Assembly (NCBI GenBank): GCA_947650285.1 | Contig: CANTFL010001449.1 | Coordinates: 248,001-312,000, forward strand | Direction of reading: 5' to 3' | DNA: 64,000 nt | Origin: Hyaloperonospora brassicae | Lineage: Eukaryota; Oomycota; Peronosporomycetes; Peronosporales; Peronosporaceae | Made by a program: the position numbers and the translations under genes | Notes under the pieces: generated by a model | The model's database searches: none | Seen by the model: only the letters and a program-made list of their open reading frames with translations | Told to the model about the DNA's origin: nothing | Shown: piece by piece, positions 21,676 to 31,677 of the stretch | How the letters are laid out: each line of letters opens with the position of its first letter | Numbering within the stretch: position 1 is the stretch's first letter

Positions 21676-23999
21676 ATGAGAGCAGAACGTCCGACCAATG
21701 GGATGACGACGACGGCGACGGCGACGGCGATACGAGGGCCGCGATGCGACACGACGCTCGTGCTGTACTCGCTCGCGGGTGAGCCGCTCGAGCCCGTGCA
21801 AGAGAACCAACCGCATGTCCCTGATGCCAATTGGAACGCGTTCGTACTGCCCTTACCGCGTGCTGGACGCCGCGTAACGCTCGCAGATGTGCACAAAGCG
21901 TTCCCGCTCGGCAATCGCCATCACTTTGCCTTCCGCTGCAAAGACGGAGCATATCTGGACTTGACAAATCCGGACTCGGCTGTACCGTTCTGTGGACGGA
22001 AGATCCTCGCTCGCGTCACGCCGCTAGAGGACGAGCCAACGGTCGAGTACTTGCGGTACGACGACTACCGTGACGCCGTTTCCGCTGCTTCGTTTGCAAC
22101 GGTGTCAGGAGAGACGAAGATTCGCGCGAGTAGCTACGCCAGTAGCGGTACAGTGGAGCACCGGAGTCATGGATTGGATGATTACGAGGAACTTGAGTCG
22201 ACGACGTACGAGTCGCAGGGTACGAAGGAACAGAGTGTGTGCAGTTGTGTTGATACATGCTCATGCTGACGTGGGATGTGGACGCTGTAGATGAAGAGGT
22301 CTATGCGCCAATGGATCGTCCACCTTCACGGGATCGAATGCGACTAGAGGAGCGTACGCACAATGACTGGAATCGCAGCAGCTATCAAAAAGATGACAAG
22401 GCGTACGACAATCACGATGATGGCAGCAGGGGATCGAGATGTGTGTACGATGGTGAAGAAGCGACATTGAACAGAGAGTCAGGTGCGCGTCAGCAGACAG
22501 AATGGACGGATGCTGCCAAGGACGCGCAGACTTATTTGCGCAAACAGACGGAGCAAGCGTACGACTTTGCAAAGAAAATGTCAATCGAGGATGCCAAGAA
22601 AGGGGCGACAGCAACGGCTGAGAAGGCCAAGAAGTGGGGAGGCTCGTTGCTGTCGTCTATCAGTGCAACGATATCCAGTAGCGGCGTCAATGTAACCAAG
22701 GTATGTTTGCTTTCAGGTGGCCTTGTTTCTTATGCTCACGGACGGCTTCCTTGTCTTGTTATCTGTACAGCAGAGTGAAGTCATCCAGATTGGTAGCGTC
22801 AGCGTCCAAGTTGTGCGGCTCCTTGCTGAGGGTACAAATGCCCACGTCCTGTTGGTACGCTCATCGGCTACGAACGAAACGTTCGCTCTCAAGCGAATTC
22901 TTTGCCGATCCCAAAATGTTGAAAACGACGTGCAGATGGAGCTTCAGGTGTTTCGCGTACGCCTACATGTGTTACATCTTTTGGTAGCGTCGTTTATCGT
23001 TCTGATGGTGGCTGTGTATTCTGCAGTCCGTCAAGCACTTGAACATCATGCCACTGGTTGAGTTTTCCGAGACACGCGTCCAACAAGGAACAGAGGTACG
23101 GGCATCGTGTTCGTGGAGGTCCCTGGCTGCCCTCACCAAACTGACTGCTTCATCTGTTGCCCCATCCTGCAGTTCCACTTCTTGGTCCCGTATTTTGACC
23201 GCGGAAGTCTATGGGACGCGATCACCTCAGCGAGTTTGTCGTCGTCGCCTTTGTGGCCATTCACTCAGCGCATAGCATTGCACCTCTTCCATGGCATTTG
23301 TTCAGGCGTGCTTGCATTGCACCGAGCTGGCTTCTGCCACAGGGACATCAGGCCGCACAATGTCTTGCTGTCTTCGTCATCAACTGGAGGGAGTTTTCTC
23401 GCGTATATCCCAGTGGTTACAGATTTTGGCAGCTGCGCTCCGATCTACACTGAAGAAAACTCACACCGGAGTTTGCTCGAGCCGCAGGGCGACCCAATGC
23501 GCAAAAGCTCAGCCCCGTACCAGGCGCCAGAAAGTTTGAAACCAACTGCTGGCATCGCGGTGGATGGCCAGTCAGACGTGTGGTCCCTTGGCTGTCTGCT
23601 GTACGTATACAACGCGCTGACAGGGATGCTGTTCCCAGTCACCAACACTTTCACCTGTTGTGTTTCGCAGATACGCAATGGCATTCGGAACAAGCCCGTT
23701 CGAGCATCCGCACAAGGTAACTAGCGCCCTCTTACGATGCGGCACGTTGCATCATGTCTGTGTAATACTGTTGGTTCATTGCATGCGGGCAGGGCTTTTT
23801 GGAATCGGCATACTTAAACGGCCAAGTGTCTTTCCCGCCAGAGCAAGGCGGCATAGTGCACCACCGTGGCACCCAATTTACAGCCGAGTTCTGTGACTTT
23901 ATTCGGGACATGTTGCAGACAAACCCTGAAGAGCGGCCGTCAGTCTTGGACGCACTTGAATTCACCGAGGAGCTGTTGAATGATGAGATGCAGCGGTAA
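21676..23999 (+). CDS. DIX-domain protein kinase (NAK/STK16-like kinase fused to an N-terminal DIX domain)
   Basis: Seven exons: 21,676-22,234; 22,291-22,700; 22,771-22,947; 23,027-23,095; 23,173-23,600; 23,671-23,716; 23,793-23,999. All introns are GT-AG, 56-79 nt, and the joined frame gives 631 residues. Residues about 24-115 look like a DIX domain: LPLPRAGRRVTLADVHKAF, then a GNRHHFAFR strand and VPFCGRKILARV, as in Dishevelled and Axin. Residues about 330-631 are a Ser/Thr kinase of the AAK1/GAK/STK16 type. Lys364 lies in FALKRIL, HRDIRPHN includes Asp463, DFG is at 489-491 and QAPES ends the activation segment. The loop has Arg where HRDxKxxN has Lys, which may tune activity. DIX domains polymerise head to tail, so the kinase may be clustered this way (inference). 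The start is the first ATG in the open frame. Confidence 0.85.
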
Positions 24000-24147
24000 G
24001 CAGCACTGCATCTCTGTCTAGACTGACATACGACGAAGCACAATTATAGCAGAGAGACATTGTTATACATTCTCCCCCACAGGAGGCTATCGATGTTCTT
24101 CCTTGCATTGTTATGGAAAGCGAAAGAAACAGCGCCGGGCCGAGAAC

Positions 24148-24747
24148 TCAAGCCAAGTACGCGGCAACGAAGCCCACAGTCGCCGCCACGGCAGTCGACA
24201 CGACAGTGGTCGGAGCAGCAGCTGAGTCCACCACTGGGCTGGGCGTAGCAGGATCGTCCGTGTCCCCCACCGGCGCAAACGAAGCAGGTCCCGAGGTATT
24301 GCGCCATCCAACCAAACCGCTGGTCGCGTTCGCAGGAGGCGCAACGGTCGCATTGGTGGGCGTTAGTCCGCAGAACTCGAGCAGCTTCATGGCCGAGTAT
24401 TGCAGTCCCCAGAGCTCGAAGCGGCAATTCGGCAGCGCGTTGTAGAGCTCCTGGAGTGCTGCTCGGCAGGACGCCGTGTCGCACATCTCAGTAGCCGACG
24501 CGGTCGACACTTGCAGCATCGTCCCAGCCGTGAGGTTCAGCGCCGTCTCGCACTGTTCCGCCCGCTGATTCGACGTCAGCACGGCTTGGCCTTCGTCCAG
24601 CTGCGTCGGGTCGCACTCGGCAATCGCTGCGAGCTCCGGCGACGCGACGAGCGAGCCAGTTCCTGCCTGTGCAGAGGCCGTAGACGCAGCGACAACAGCA
24701 ACAGCGGCGACTGCCGCGAGCCTCACCATGGGTTTGACCGCCAGCAT
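24148..24747 (-). CDS. Elicitin-like secreted protein with predicted GPI anchor
   Basis: A single exon of 199 residues. The N-terminus (MLAVKPMVRLAAVAAVAVV) is a signal peptide likely cut after ASTASA. The elicitin domain follows with six cysteines in CDPTQ, CETAL, CDTASC, CRFEL and CGLTP contexts. The spacing is C-x20-C-x22-C-x4-C-x13-C-x17-C, tighter than canonical elicitins, so it belongs to the elicitin-like (ELL) group. A Thr/Pro/Ser-rich stretch with several N-glycosylation sites precedes a hydrophobic C-terminus ending VGFVAAYLA, as expected for GPI anchoring at the plasma membrane or wall. Elicitins bind sterols and some trigger plant defence; whether this one does cannot be read from sequence. 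A second Met at residue 7 (24,729) is an alternative start. Confidence 0.9.
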   Translation of the reverse strand: MLAVKPMVRLAAVAAVAVVAASTASAQAGTGSLVASPELAAIAECDPTQLDEGQAVLTSNQRAEQCETALNLTAGTMLQVSTASATEMCDTASCRAALQELYNALPNCRFELWGLQYSAMKLLEFCGLTPTNATVAPPANATSGLVGWRNTSGPASFAPVGDTDDPATPSPVVDSAAAPTTVVSTAVAATVGFVAAYLA

Positions 24748-25254
24748 GGCCGAATACGATTTGTGCGGAGAACTCGAAGACCGCTCGGGACTGCTGAATC
24801 GATGGCCAATTGTTCGGAAGGCACAGCTGGCGCGTCTTTGGCCTCCACAGGTACACCTGCGTATTTTCGTAATAGGGTTTGGTAGTTGCAATACGGTTCT
24901 CCGTAAAAGTCAGGCGCTTTTCGTAGCGGAAATTCGGTCCAGTACAAAACAGGAGCGTCTGCTACTTGCAGAGAAAAGGTGCTCTGATCGCGGCCTGATT
25001 CGCCATACGACGGTAGCAGCCGTGCTGGACTTCCAGCAACGGTGTCGTAAAAGTAAGCATCCGAACAGCAGTGTATTCTCGTTTGACGATTCGGGATAGC
25101 AGCACCTACTGGATTGACCACAGTGGAGAGAGGGCGACAGACAGCCAAAGTTGCAGCTGCGATGCAACAAACGATCGGGTGGCTCGCAGCAGCAGCAAAG
25201 CGCGCGCACCAAGCCGCTTGTTGTCGTCGCCTCGACGTCCGTCCGGTTTCGAGG
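24748..25254. other. Intergenic between elicitin-like and ADAL genes (507 bp)
   Basis: Both neighbours are on the minus strand, so this is the promoter/5' leader of the elicitin-like gene and the 3' flank of the deaminase. A minus-strand frame stays open across it (to 25,268) and overlaps the elicitin start, but it has no motif and no supporting splice to either gene. Confidence 0.5.
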
Positions 25255-26343
25255 CTATGTGTTCCCACTGAACAACGCCTTCAATCTTGGCACTTGGCTC
25301 TGGTCAAAGATCGACTCGATTGGCGCCTGCGCGATAGCCGAAAGTCTCGCGTTGCTCAGCCCAAATGCCTGTGCTGCACGCATGTACTCGAGCGACAGTG
25401 TCGTGCCGAGCACGCCGCAGTCATCGGTGCATAGACACATGGGGTAGACACCGTGTCGCTCTTGACCTCGCTCGTTTGCAAGTAGCCTCTTGTGCGGGTG
25501 CAACGCGTAACCGCACATACATGGTCCCGGCACTTCATCATTGGCGCTAGATGGGCACTTGCAGTCTTCCTCGTTACGATATCGAGCCAGCGTGTGTGCG
25601 TTGGAGGTCAGACAGACTTCGACAGGAATGCGCAGTGCCAACATCTTGGCATACAGAGGTTCTGATAGACAACAAGCGTGGCCCAACCGGTCCGGGCGAA
25701 AGTCCAGGATCCGACTCGACTCATCCTCGTCAAAATGCTCGGCAAAGTGCACGGCGAGTTTAAGTCCACCGTCCCGGGCGCGTCTGAGGACATGCGCAAA
25801 GCGGTGAAACTCGGACTCGGGGCGCTCAGCATTGCCGCTAAAGTCAATGCCGACAATGTACGGACACTTCTGCTTGTTCTTGAGCTCAAGTGCAATATCC
25901 ACCGTCTCTTGTGCCACTTCGAGCGACTGGTTCCGATTGATACTCAGCAGCAGTCGCACCTGAATGTCCAAGTCCTGTCGCGCACAGCACTCGTCCAGCA
26001 CCGCCACGACTTCCTTCACGTAGTCCACACGGGTCGCACCATCCCTCGGCAAGCTTCGAGGCGTCGACCGCAGCTCGAGGTACTTGACGTTCTCTGCTGC
26101 AAAGTCTTCCACGGCTTCTGTAACAACTCGGCGGAGTGCGTGCCGACTCACAACAACGTGGTGGATCAACTGGAACATCTGAAAACACTCGTCCAGACTT
26201 CGCTTCGACGGCACTTGCCACCGCACACGACCGTCTCGACTTGCCTCATCTTCTAAGAGTTCTTCTAACGTCGACGGACGAATGGATCCGTGGATATGCG
26301 CGTGCAGCTCGACCTTCACAAGTGCCTGGCAGTAAACGTCCAT
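25255..26343 (-). CDS. Adenosine deaminase-like protein (N6-methyl-AMP deaminase, ADAL type)
   Basis: A single exon of 362 residues starting MDVYCQALVKVELHAHIHGS. Family landmarks are present in order: the zinc-binding HAH pair (residues about 14-16) followed by GSIRPSTL, HFAEHFDED in place of the HAGE block, RPDRLGHACC with the active-site Gly-His, CLTSN, and the CTDDCGVLGT motif carrying the metal-binding and catalytic Asp pair. Length and HxH-GSIRPSTL sequence fit ADAL/MAPDA, which deaminates N6-methylated AMP from RNA and DNA turnover to IMP, rather than classical adenosine deaminase. Cytosolic. It is divergently transcribed from the SRP-receptor gene across only 174 bp, so the two probably share a promoter region. 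The start is the first Met that makes the domain complete. Confidence 0.92.
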   Translation of the reverse strand: MDVYCQALVKVELHAHIHGSIRPSTLEELLEDEASRDGRVRWQVPSKRSLDECFQMFQLIHHVVVSRHALRRVVTEAVEDFAAENVKYLELRSTPRSLPRDGATRVDYVKEVVAVLDECCARQDLDIQVRLLLSINRNQSLEVAQETVDIALELKNKQKCPYIVGIDFSGNAERPESEFHRFAHVLRRARDGGLKLAVHFAEHFDEDESSRILDFRPDRLGHACCLSEPLYAKMLALRIPVEVCLTSNAHTLARYRNEEDCKCPSSANDEVPGPCMCGYALHPHKRLLANERGQERHGVYPMCLCTDDCGVLGTTLSLEYMRAAQAFGLSNARLSAIAQAPIESIFDQSQVPRLKALFSGNT

Positions 26344-26517
26344 GGCTGTTGACGGGTTCGTTTGGTGCAGATGGTGTGGCGTCCATCGATTTGCGTCCTC
26401 GTGGAGTGGCAGAAGGCTCCCCACCAGCTCAACTCTTCCGCCCATAATCGGACTTCCCCACTCCCTCCCGCGCGCTTGTGGTCTGTCTCGTGCTTGAGCG
26501 AGCACAACGCGTTGCCA
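26344..26517. promoter_or_regulatory. Compact bidirectional promoter region, ADAL / SRP receptor alpha
   Basis: Only 174 bp separate the two divergent start codons, so it must hold both promoters and both 5' leaders unless one start is upstream of its annotated ATG. I could not identify individual elements. Confidence 0.5.
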
Positions 26518-28761
26518 ATGATTGACCACTTTGTCATCTTCTCCAAGACGGGAACGGTCTTGTGGTCGCGCACGCTGTGCAAATTGGGCAGTGACCCTGT
26601 GGACACTCTCATTACCCGCGTCCTGATGGAAGACCGAGCGGGCGACAAGAAGTTTATCGACGACACGTATGCGCTGCAATGGGTGTTTGAGAACAAACTC
26701 GACTTGGTGTTTGTCGTCGTGTACCAGAAGATCCTTCAATTGCTGTACATTGAGGAGCTGCTGGAGAGTGTCAAGAAGGACTTTGTCGCCATGTTCCCCC
26801 AGCAGATTGCGAATAAAACGCCGGTCGTGTATGGACCTAGGTTTACAACAATCCTGAAGGCTTCTGAGCTCAAGGCGACGTCAAAACAAGTACGGAAGGG
26901 ACCACGTGGTTTCGATATGTCCAAGAAGGCCAAGGCCAAGGGCGTCACGAACCATGCAAGTGGCCGCACGGCGTCTTCTGTGCGGTCTTCTGTGAAGGAT
27001 GGAGAAGTATGAGCTGTGTTGTTGTAAGCTTGGTGACGATGGTACATTGACTGATGGTTGCTTGTGTTTGGTGTCTTGTGGTGGAAAACTAGCAATCTAA
27101 TGACGATGGAAGCGACAGCCCCGCTTTTGACGAGCTAGACCTCAACGATCTGGAGAGCAAGGCGGCACTGAACTCGTCGAAGGGTCGCAAGATGCGCACG
27201 GGTCCGCGCCGTAAAGGAAAGGAGAGTGCCGCGAAGGAGTCAAAGAAGAGCGGCAAACAGAGGACGATATGGGACAATACGAAGGTGTCCAAAACCGAGG
27301 CGAAAGCACTGGATCGTTCGAAGACAGTAAGGCTGCCGAACGATTGGTTGCGACGAGTGGATTGGCTGCTGAAGGTGTTATTGACGTGGTTTGTCATGCC
27401 AGGTCAGCGCCGCAGAAGAAGTAGCCCAGCTCCGTGAAAAGCGAGAAGCCTACATTGGAGTGCGTTCACTTCCATGCTATGCATCGAATGAGCGCACGGA
27501 GTCTGACATGCCTGTGACTGACCGTGTAAACAGGAACTGGAAGATAGCGATTCGGACGAGTTGGTGGATACAGACGACGAATCTGCCCCCTCGTCGGAAG
27601 CAGAATCTGACTCCAGCCAGGGTGGATGGAGCTTTTCGAAGACTCGCATCGGCAGTTTTCTTAGCTCGGTGTCTGGCAATAAGATCCTTGAGCGAAAAGA
27701 CCTGGAGCCTGTGATTACCCCCATGCACCAGATGGTAGGAGTGTTGTGTGTTTCTGGTCGATGCAATCATGACTTAGTCTTTTTCTGCAGCTAATCAGCA
27801 AGAACGTGGCTTCCGAAGTCGCCAACGAGCTGTGCGAATCTGTCATCACCACCGTGGTCGGCCAGCGATTGGAGAGCTTCACACGCATATCAACGGTCGT
27901 CCGCAAGGCTCTGGAAGCCGCTCTGCTGCGCATCTTGACGCCGAAAAAATCTACTGATGTGCTGCGCGAGATTTTGCAGGCAAAGGCAGAGGGCCGTGCG
28001 TACAGCATCGTCTTTGTGGGTGTAAATGGCGTTGGCAAGTCCACCAGCTTGTCGAAGGTGTGCTACTACTTGAAATCGAAGGGCATAAACGTCATGATTG
28101 CTGCGTGTGATACTTTTCGCTCGGGAGCTGTGGAGCAACTGAACCAGCACGCGAAGGTTTTGGACGTGAAGTTGTTCGAAAGGGGCTACGCCAAAGACCC
28201 GGCCTCAGTGGCAAAGGAGGCGATCAAGTACGGCACCGATAATGGATACGATTGCGTGCTTATCGACACTGCCGGCCGGATGCAAAATAATGAGCCGCTC
28301 ATGCGTGCACTGGCCAAGCTCGTGTCTAACAACGAGCCGGACCTTGTTCTCTTCGTTGGAGAGGCGTTGGTTGGAAATGACGGTATTGATCAGCTGTCGA
28401 TGTTTGACCGGGTACGCACACATGAGCAAGAAACGGTCTTGCGGCGGTGGTCTGACTGTAAATTGAATGTTCTAGTCCCTTGCAGACTACTCGGACCGTC
28501 GTGAGCCACATCGCATTGATGGCATTGTCATCACGAAGTTTGACACTATTGACGATAAGGGTGAGTGTCAAAAGCTTTGTCATTGGCTTTTGTCGTCACA
28601 ATAGCTGACATTGTGTTATCGGCGTGTTGTCTACAGTCGGTGCTGCATTGTCGATGGTCTACAAGACCGGCCAGCCGATCATGTTTGTTGGCACGGGACA
28701 GAAGTACACGCACTTGAAGAAGCTTAACGTGCGCACGGTTCTGCGTCACCTTTTGCAGTAA
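26518..28761 (+). CDS. Signal recognition particle receptor subunit alpha (SR-alpha)
   Basis: Seven exons: 26,518-27,006; 27,093-27,326; 27,403-27,459; 27,534-27,734; 27,791-28,411; 28,476-28,560; 28,637-28,761 (603 residues). The N-terminal SRX domain ([18 protein letters not shown] onward, residues about 1-130) binds the GTPase SR-beta at the ER membrane. A Lys/Ser-rich charged linker follows. The C-terminal NG domain has the P-loop [36 protein letters not shown] and TKFDTIDDK, then [12 protein letters not shown]. It docks ribosome-SRP complexes at the ER and hydrolyses GTP with SRP54. Intron 5 needs the upstream of two nearby acceptors: the join FDR|SLADYS keeps the frame and matches the family, whereas the AG 10 nt later would shift it. 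Confidence 0.95.
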
Positions 28762-30229
28762 AGCTGCTCGAGCTATAGGCCGAGGAGCTCACATCGGCTA
28801 CCTTCTGCTTCGTCGAGAACCATTTGGTTTCTAGCATATACCACTACACTCCAGCTTGCAAGAAGCACGCTCTGACGTTTTGCTTCCGTTGCATTGCTAT
28901 CGAATGAAGTGACTTGGTTTGGCAGTGTTTGCCAGTAAGCCGCGTTGCGAGCGAGCCATTGTTATTGAATCTGCAACGTGGTGCTTTTCGAGACAGATAC
29001 CTGCGTCCTCGCACTAACCAGCAATCGCGTATTCTCTTGCCACGCTAGTGATGGTTACAGCTGTGATCACGTTGTGCAGGTCCTCTTTGCACGTTTGATT
29101 CGAATCAGGCTGAGCCGTGAGCTACAACACTATGCTTCCTTTACATTGTGGTATCTCATCGCGAAAGACATGAGCTGCTGCGCGTAAGAGAGTCAACACT
29201 TGAGCTCGACTGCATTTCGGTCGTGATTATTGCATCAGATAGAAGCCGATTGTCAGCTGATGAGCCAGCTTTTGCTGAGATCGTTTCCACATCAGCCCAG
29301 TCTACGCTGTGGTCTTTTCCATGGTTACAGACCCCACATGACATCCATTGTCTGGTATCAGTGCGTGCGACAAAGCCACCGTGTGTTGTTGAACGTTCGG
29401 ATTGATCTTCGAGCTGGGTAGTTTGATATCGGGAGAACCACAACGCCTTAAATTTTGCAATGTTGATACAGTGTCCGACAATTAAAAGTGCACCTGTTGC
29501 ATCATGTCCAACACTGGAAAGCTCAAGCATTGCGGTTATCAGAACAAAATAGTACCCAGCGCACTGCCAGAGTGCGCCATGCGCTAACTCACACCAGCCC
29601 ATACGAAGGTCCTTTTTTACGACACTTCCGGGCCTGACTACAACGCAGTGATCTCCTACGACCACTTGCTGGACCATGCATCGTTCCGGAAAGGATACTA
29701 CAGAGCACTGAGTGTTTGCTCGAGACGGTGCAGAAAGTCATTGCTACCTGCAATGCATATTACTAAAACTTTGCTGCTGGAAGCTCTGGTCGGGTACTGC
29801 ACCATCCATTTTTCCAGCGAATATCGTGACATTCCAGCACAATCACGACCCTGACTAGCTACCGGCGACCCGCGCAATTGCACGTATCAAAAAAGTCGGT
29901 CTTTGTCCTTGTCCCTCGTTCTTGCTTTCTTACGTTGCAATGGCATTTGTCCATCGATCGAAAGAAAATATACGTCGAGGATCGATTCCACGCTTCTTTC
30001 CCCTATCCCTCACTTCTGCATCATCCAATCGAATACATCTCCTCACATCGCAGCCAATCACAATGTCCACGTCTGCCCCTTCCGCCAATCAAACCTCGAC
30101 TCTCGAGCCCCAGGAGAACGCGTCATGCGTGCCTGGAAATGGACGGAAACGCTTCTTTCGGATCCGGTGGCGTCGGCTCTTACCATTTCTCAATTGACCG
30201 CCGAGCACTTGCAACTCCGATCCTCCAGT
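28762..30229. other. Intergenic between SR-alpha and histone H2B (1.47 kb)
   Basis: No confident gene. A minus-strand frame of 173 codons (29,156-29,677) has no recognisable domain. The last 250 bp before H2B are pyrimidine-rich and contain CCAATC at 30,023-30,028 and CCAATCACAATG at 30,053-30,064. These CCAAT-type boxes are plausible histone promoter elements. Confidence 0.5.
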
Positions 30230-30583
30230 ATGGCCAAGACCCCGTCCAAGAAGGCAGCCAAGACGGTCGCGAAGACCGGCAAGGGCAAAGGCCGTGGCAA
30301 GAAGCGCGTGGAGTCGTACTCGACGTACATCTACAAGGTGCTGCGCCAAGTGCACCCCGAGACGGGCATCAGCAAGCGCGGCATGTCGATCATGAACTCG
30401 TTCATCAATGACATTTTCGAGCGCATTGCGTCGGAGGCGGGCAAACTGTCGCGCTACAACAAGAAGTCGACGCTGTCGAGTCGCGAGATCCAGACGGCCG
30501 TGCGCCTGATGCTGCCGGGCGAGCTGGCCAAGCACGCCGTGTCGGAAGGCACGAAGGCCGTGACCAAGTTCACGTCTGCTTAG
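30230..30583 (+). CDS. Histone H2B
   Basis: A single intronless exon of 117 residues, [20 protein letters not shown] to TKFTSA. The Lys-rich tail (residues about 1-25) is followed by the complete histone fold: [58 protein letters not shown] and [20 protein letters not shown]. The C-terminal lysine in VTKF is the site ubiquitinated in other eukaryotes. Upstream in-frame sequence is open, but the ATG at 30,230 begins exactly at the conserved tail. H2B pairs with H2A in the nucleosome. No H2A gene is adjacent. Confidence 0.98.
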   Translation: MAKTPSKKAAKTVAKTGKGKGRGKKRVESYSTYIYKVLRQVHPETGISKRGMSIMNSFINDIFERIASEAGKLSRYNKKSTLSSREIQTAVRLMLPGELAKHAVSEGTKAVTKFTSA

Positions 30584-31677
30584 AGCGTCAGAGCTCGTTG
30601 CCATCGGTCGAGACGATGGGACATCACACAGGCGGCCGGTCGATCGATCGATCTATTGTCTGTGTGTGTGGGCGGCTACATCAAAGCAGTCGGCCACTTT
30701 CATTCGGTGTTTGTTAACACCACCCGGTCGAAAAAAGATCATGTTGGGTAGTGCAGAGGGAAAGACGACAGCGCATGTTTGTCGCTTTGTTGTTGTTGTC
30801 GAAGGTGTTGCAGTCGACAGCGAGTGCTATTTCGCATCAGACGTATACATCGCATGATTTCTGTCAATGTCCGATAATGGGATGACGGCCGTGGGGGAGG
30901 GGGGGAAGAAAGGATGGGGTACATGTAACTTGGACGAAATAGAGTCTCGTCGTATGCTTTGATGTCAAAGTGCTCGTTTGAAAGAGTGCGACGAGCGGTC
31001 AACTGGGCACAGTCGTCATCCGCCGCACACTATGCGTTTTCAATGCTTGTGCTGCCCCGTCTCTAGCTCCCGGGAAGCGCTTGGCCAGCTGCTTACCGGC
31101 AGTGACGGGACGATGGCATGACGAGCCATGTTGCAGTGTCAATGCAGCAAACGTGGCCCCCCGCACTCCATTCCTTCCCGTTGCGGAAAAAGGACTCGCC
31201 AAGCACTGCACGTCAATTCTCTACCTCTCTACACTGCCACCTGCGCATCAATTGACTGCACTGCTCGACGATCAACAAAGGGGTCACTAGTGTCAACCAT
31301 CGCCCGTCCAACGTGAGTTTAACATCGCCGTCAGTCTGACGTGCGCTGCGGCAGGATCTTCTTGTCCGTCCTGTGCTCTGTGGCACGAAAAAGTGCTTTT
31401 TCCCTTCGCGGTGCGACGCCACGTCGCAACTCGCACCCGACGCGGTATTTGCTGAGACACGTTATCGCCCCGTTTGACTTGTTCTGGACTGCGCGCATAG
31501 AACGTCCCTCTTGAATTTCACCTTATTCCCTCTCGCTCGCACTTCCACGTGTGCTGTGCGCTGACTCTTCGGGCTGCTGCTGGGCCGACCCGCGCTGTCT
31601 ATCGTCCCGCCGCCCGTCGACCGTCGGCCGTCTCCCTCGCGCTGCGCGGCCCTGGCGACTCACCACCCGCTCGCGCC
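30584..31677. other. Intergenic between H2B and the PX-domain gene (1.1 kb)
   Basis: No gene is recognised. It contains a GATCGATCGATC run near 30,640-30,652 and a G-rich run (30,893-30,904). Upstream of the PX gene the sequence becomes C-rich. Short open frames on both strands have no motifs. Confidence 0.5.

Noticed and set aside
21494..21967. 157-codon minus-strand frame opposite the DIX-kinase first exon
   Set aside because: It is a GC-rich antisense shadow of the DIX coding exon, and its Arg/Ala/Ser composition has no domain.
24723..25268. 181-codon minus-strand frame between ADAL and the elicitin-like gene
   Set aside because: It has no motif, overlaps the elicitin start in another frame and lies in that gene's upstream region. 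Chance openness is likely in this GC-rich sequence.
29156..29677. 173-codon minus-strand frame upstream of H2B
   Set aside because: No domain, signal peptide or splice partner is visible, and it overlaps frames of similar quality on the other strand.
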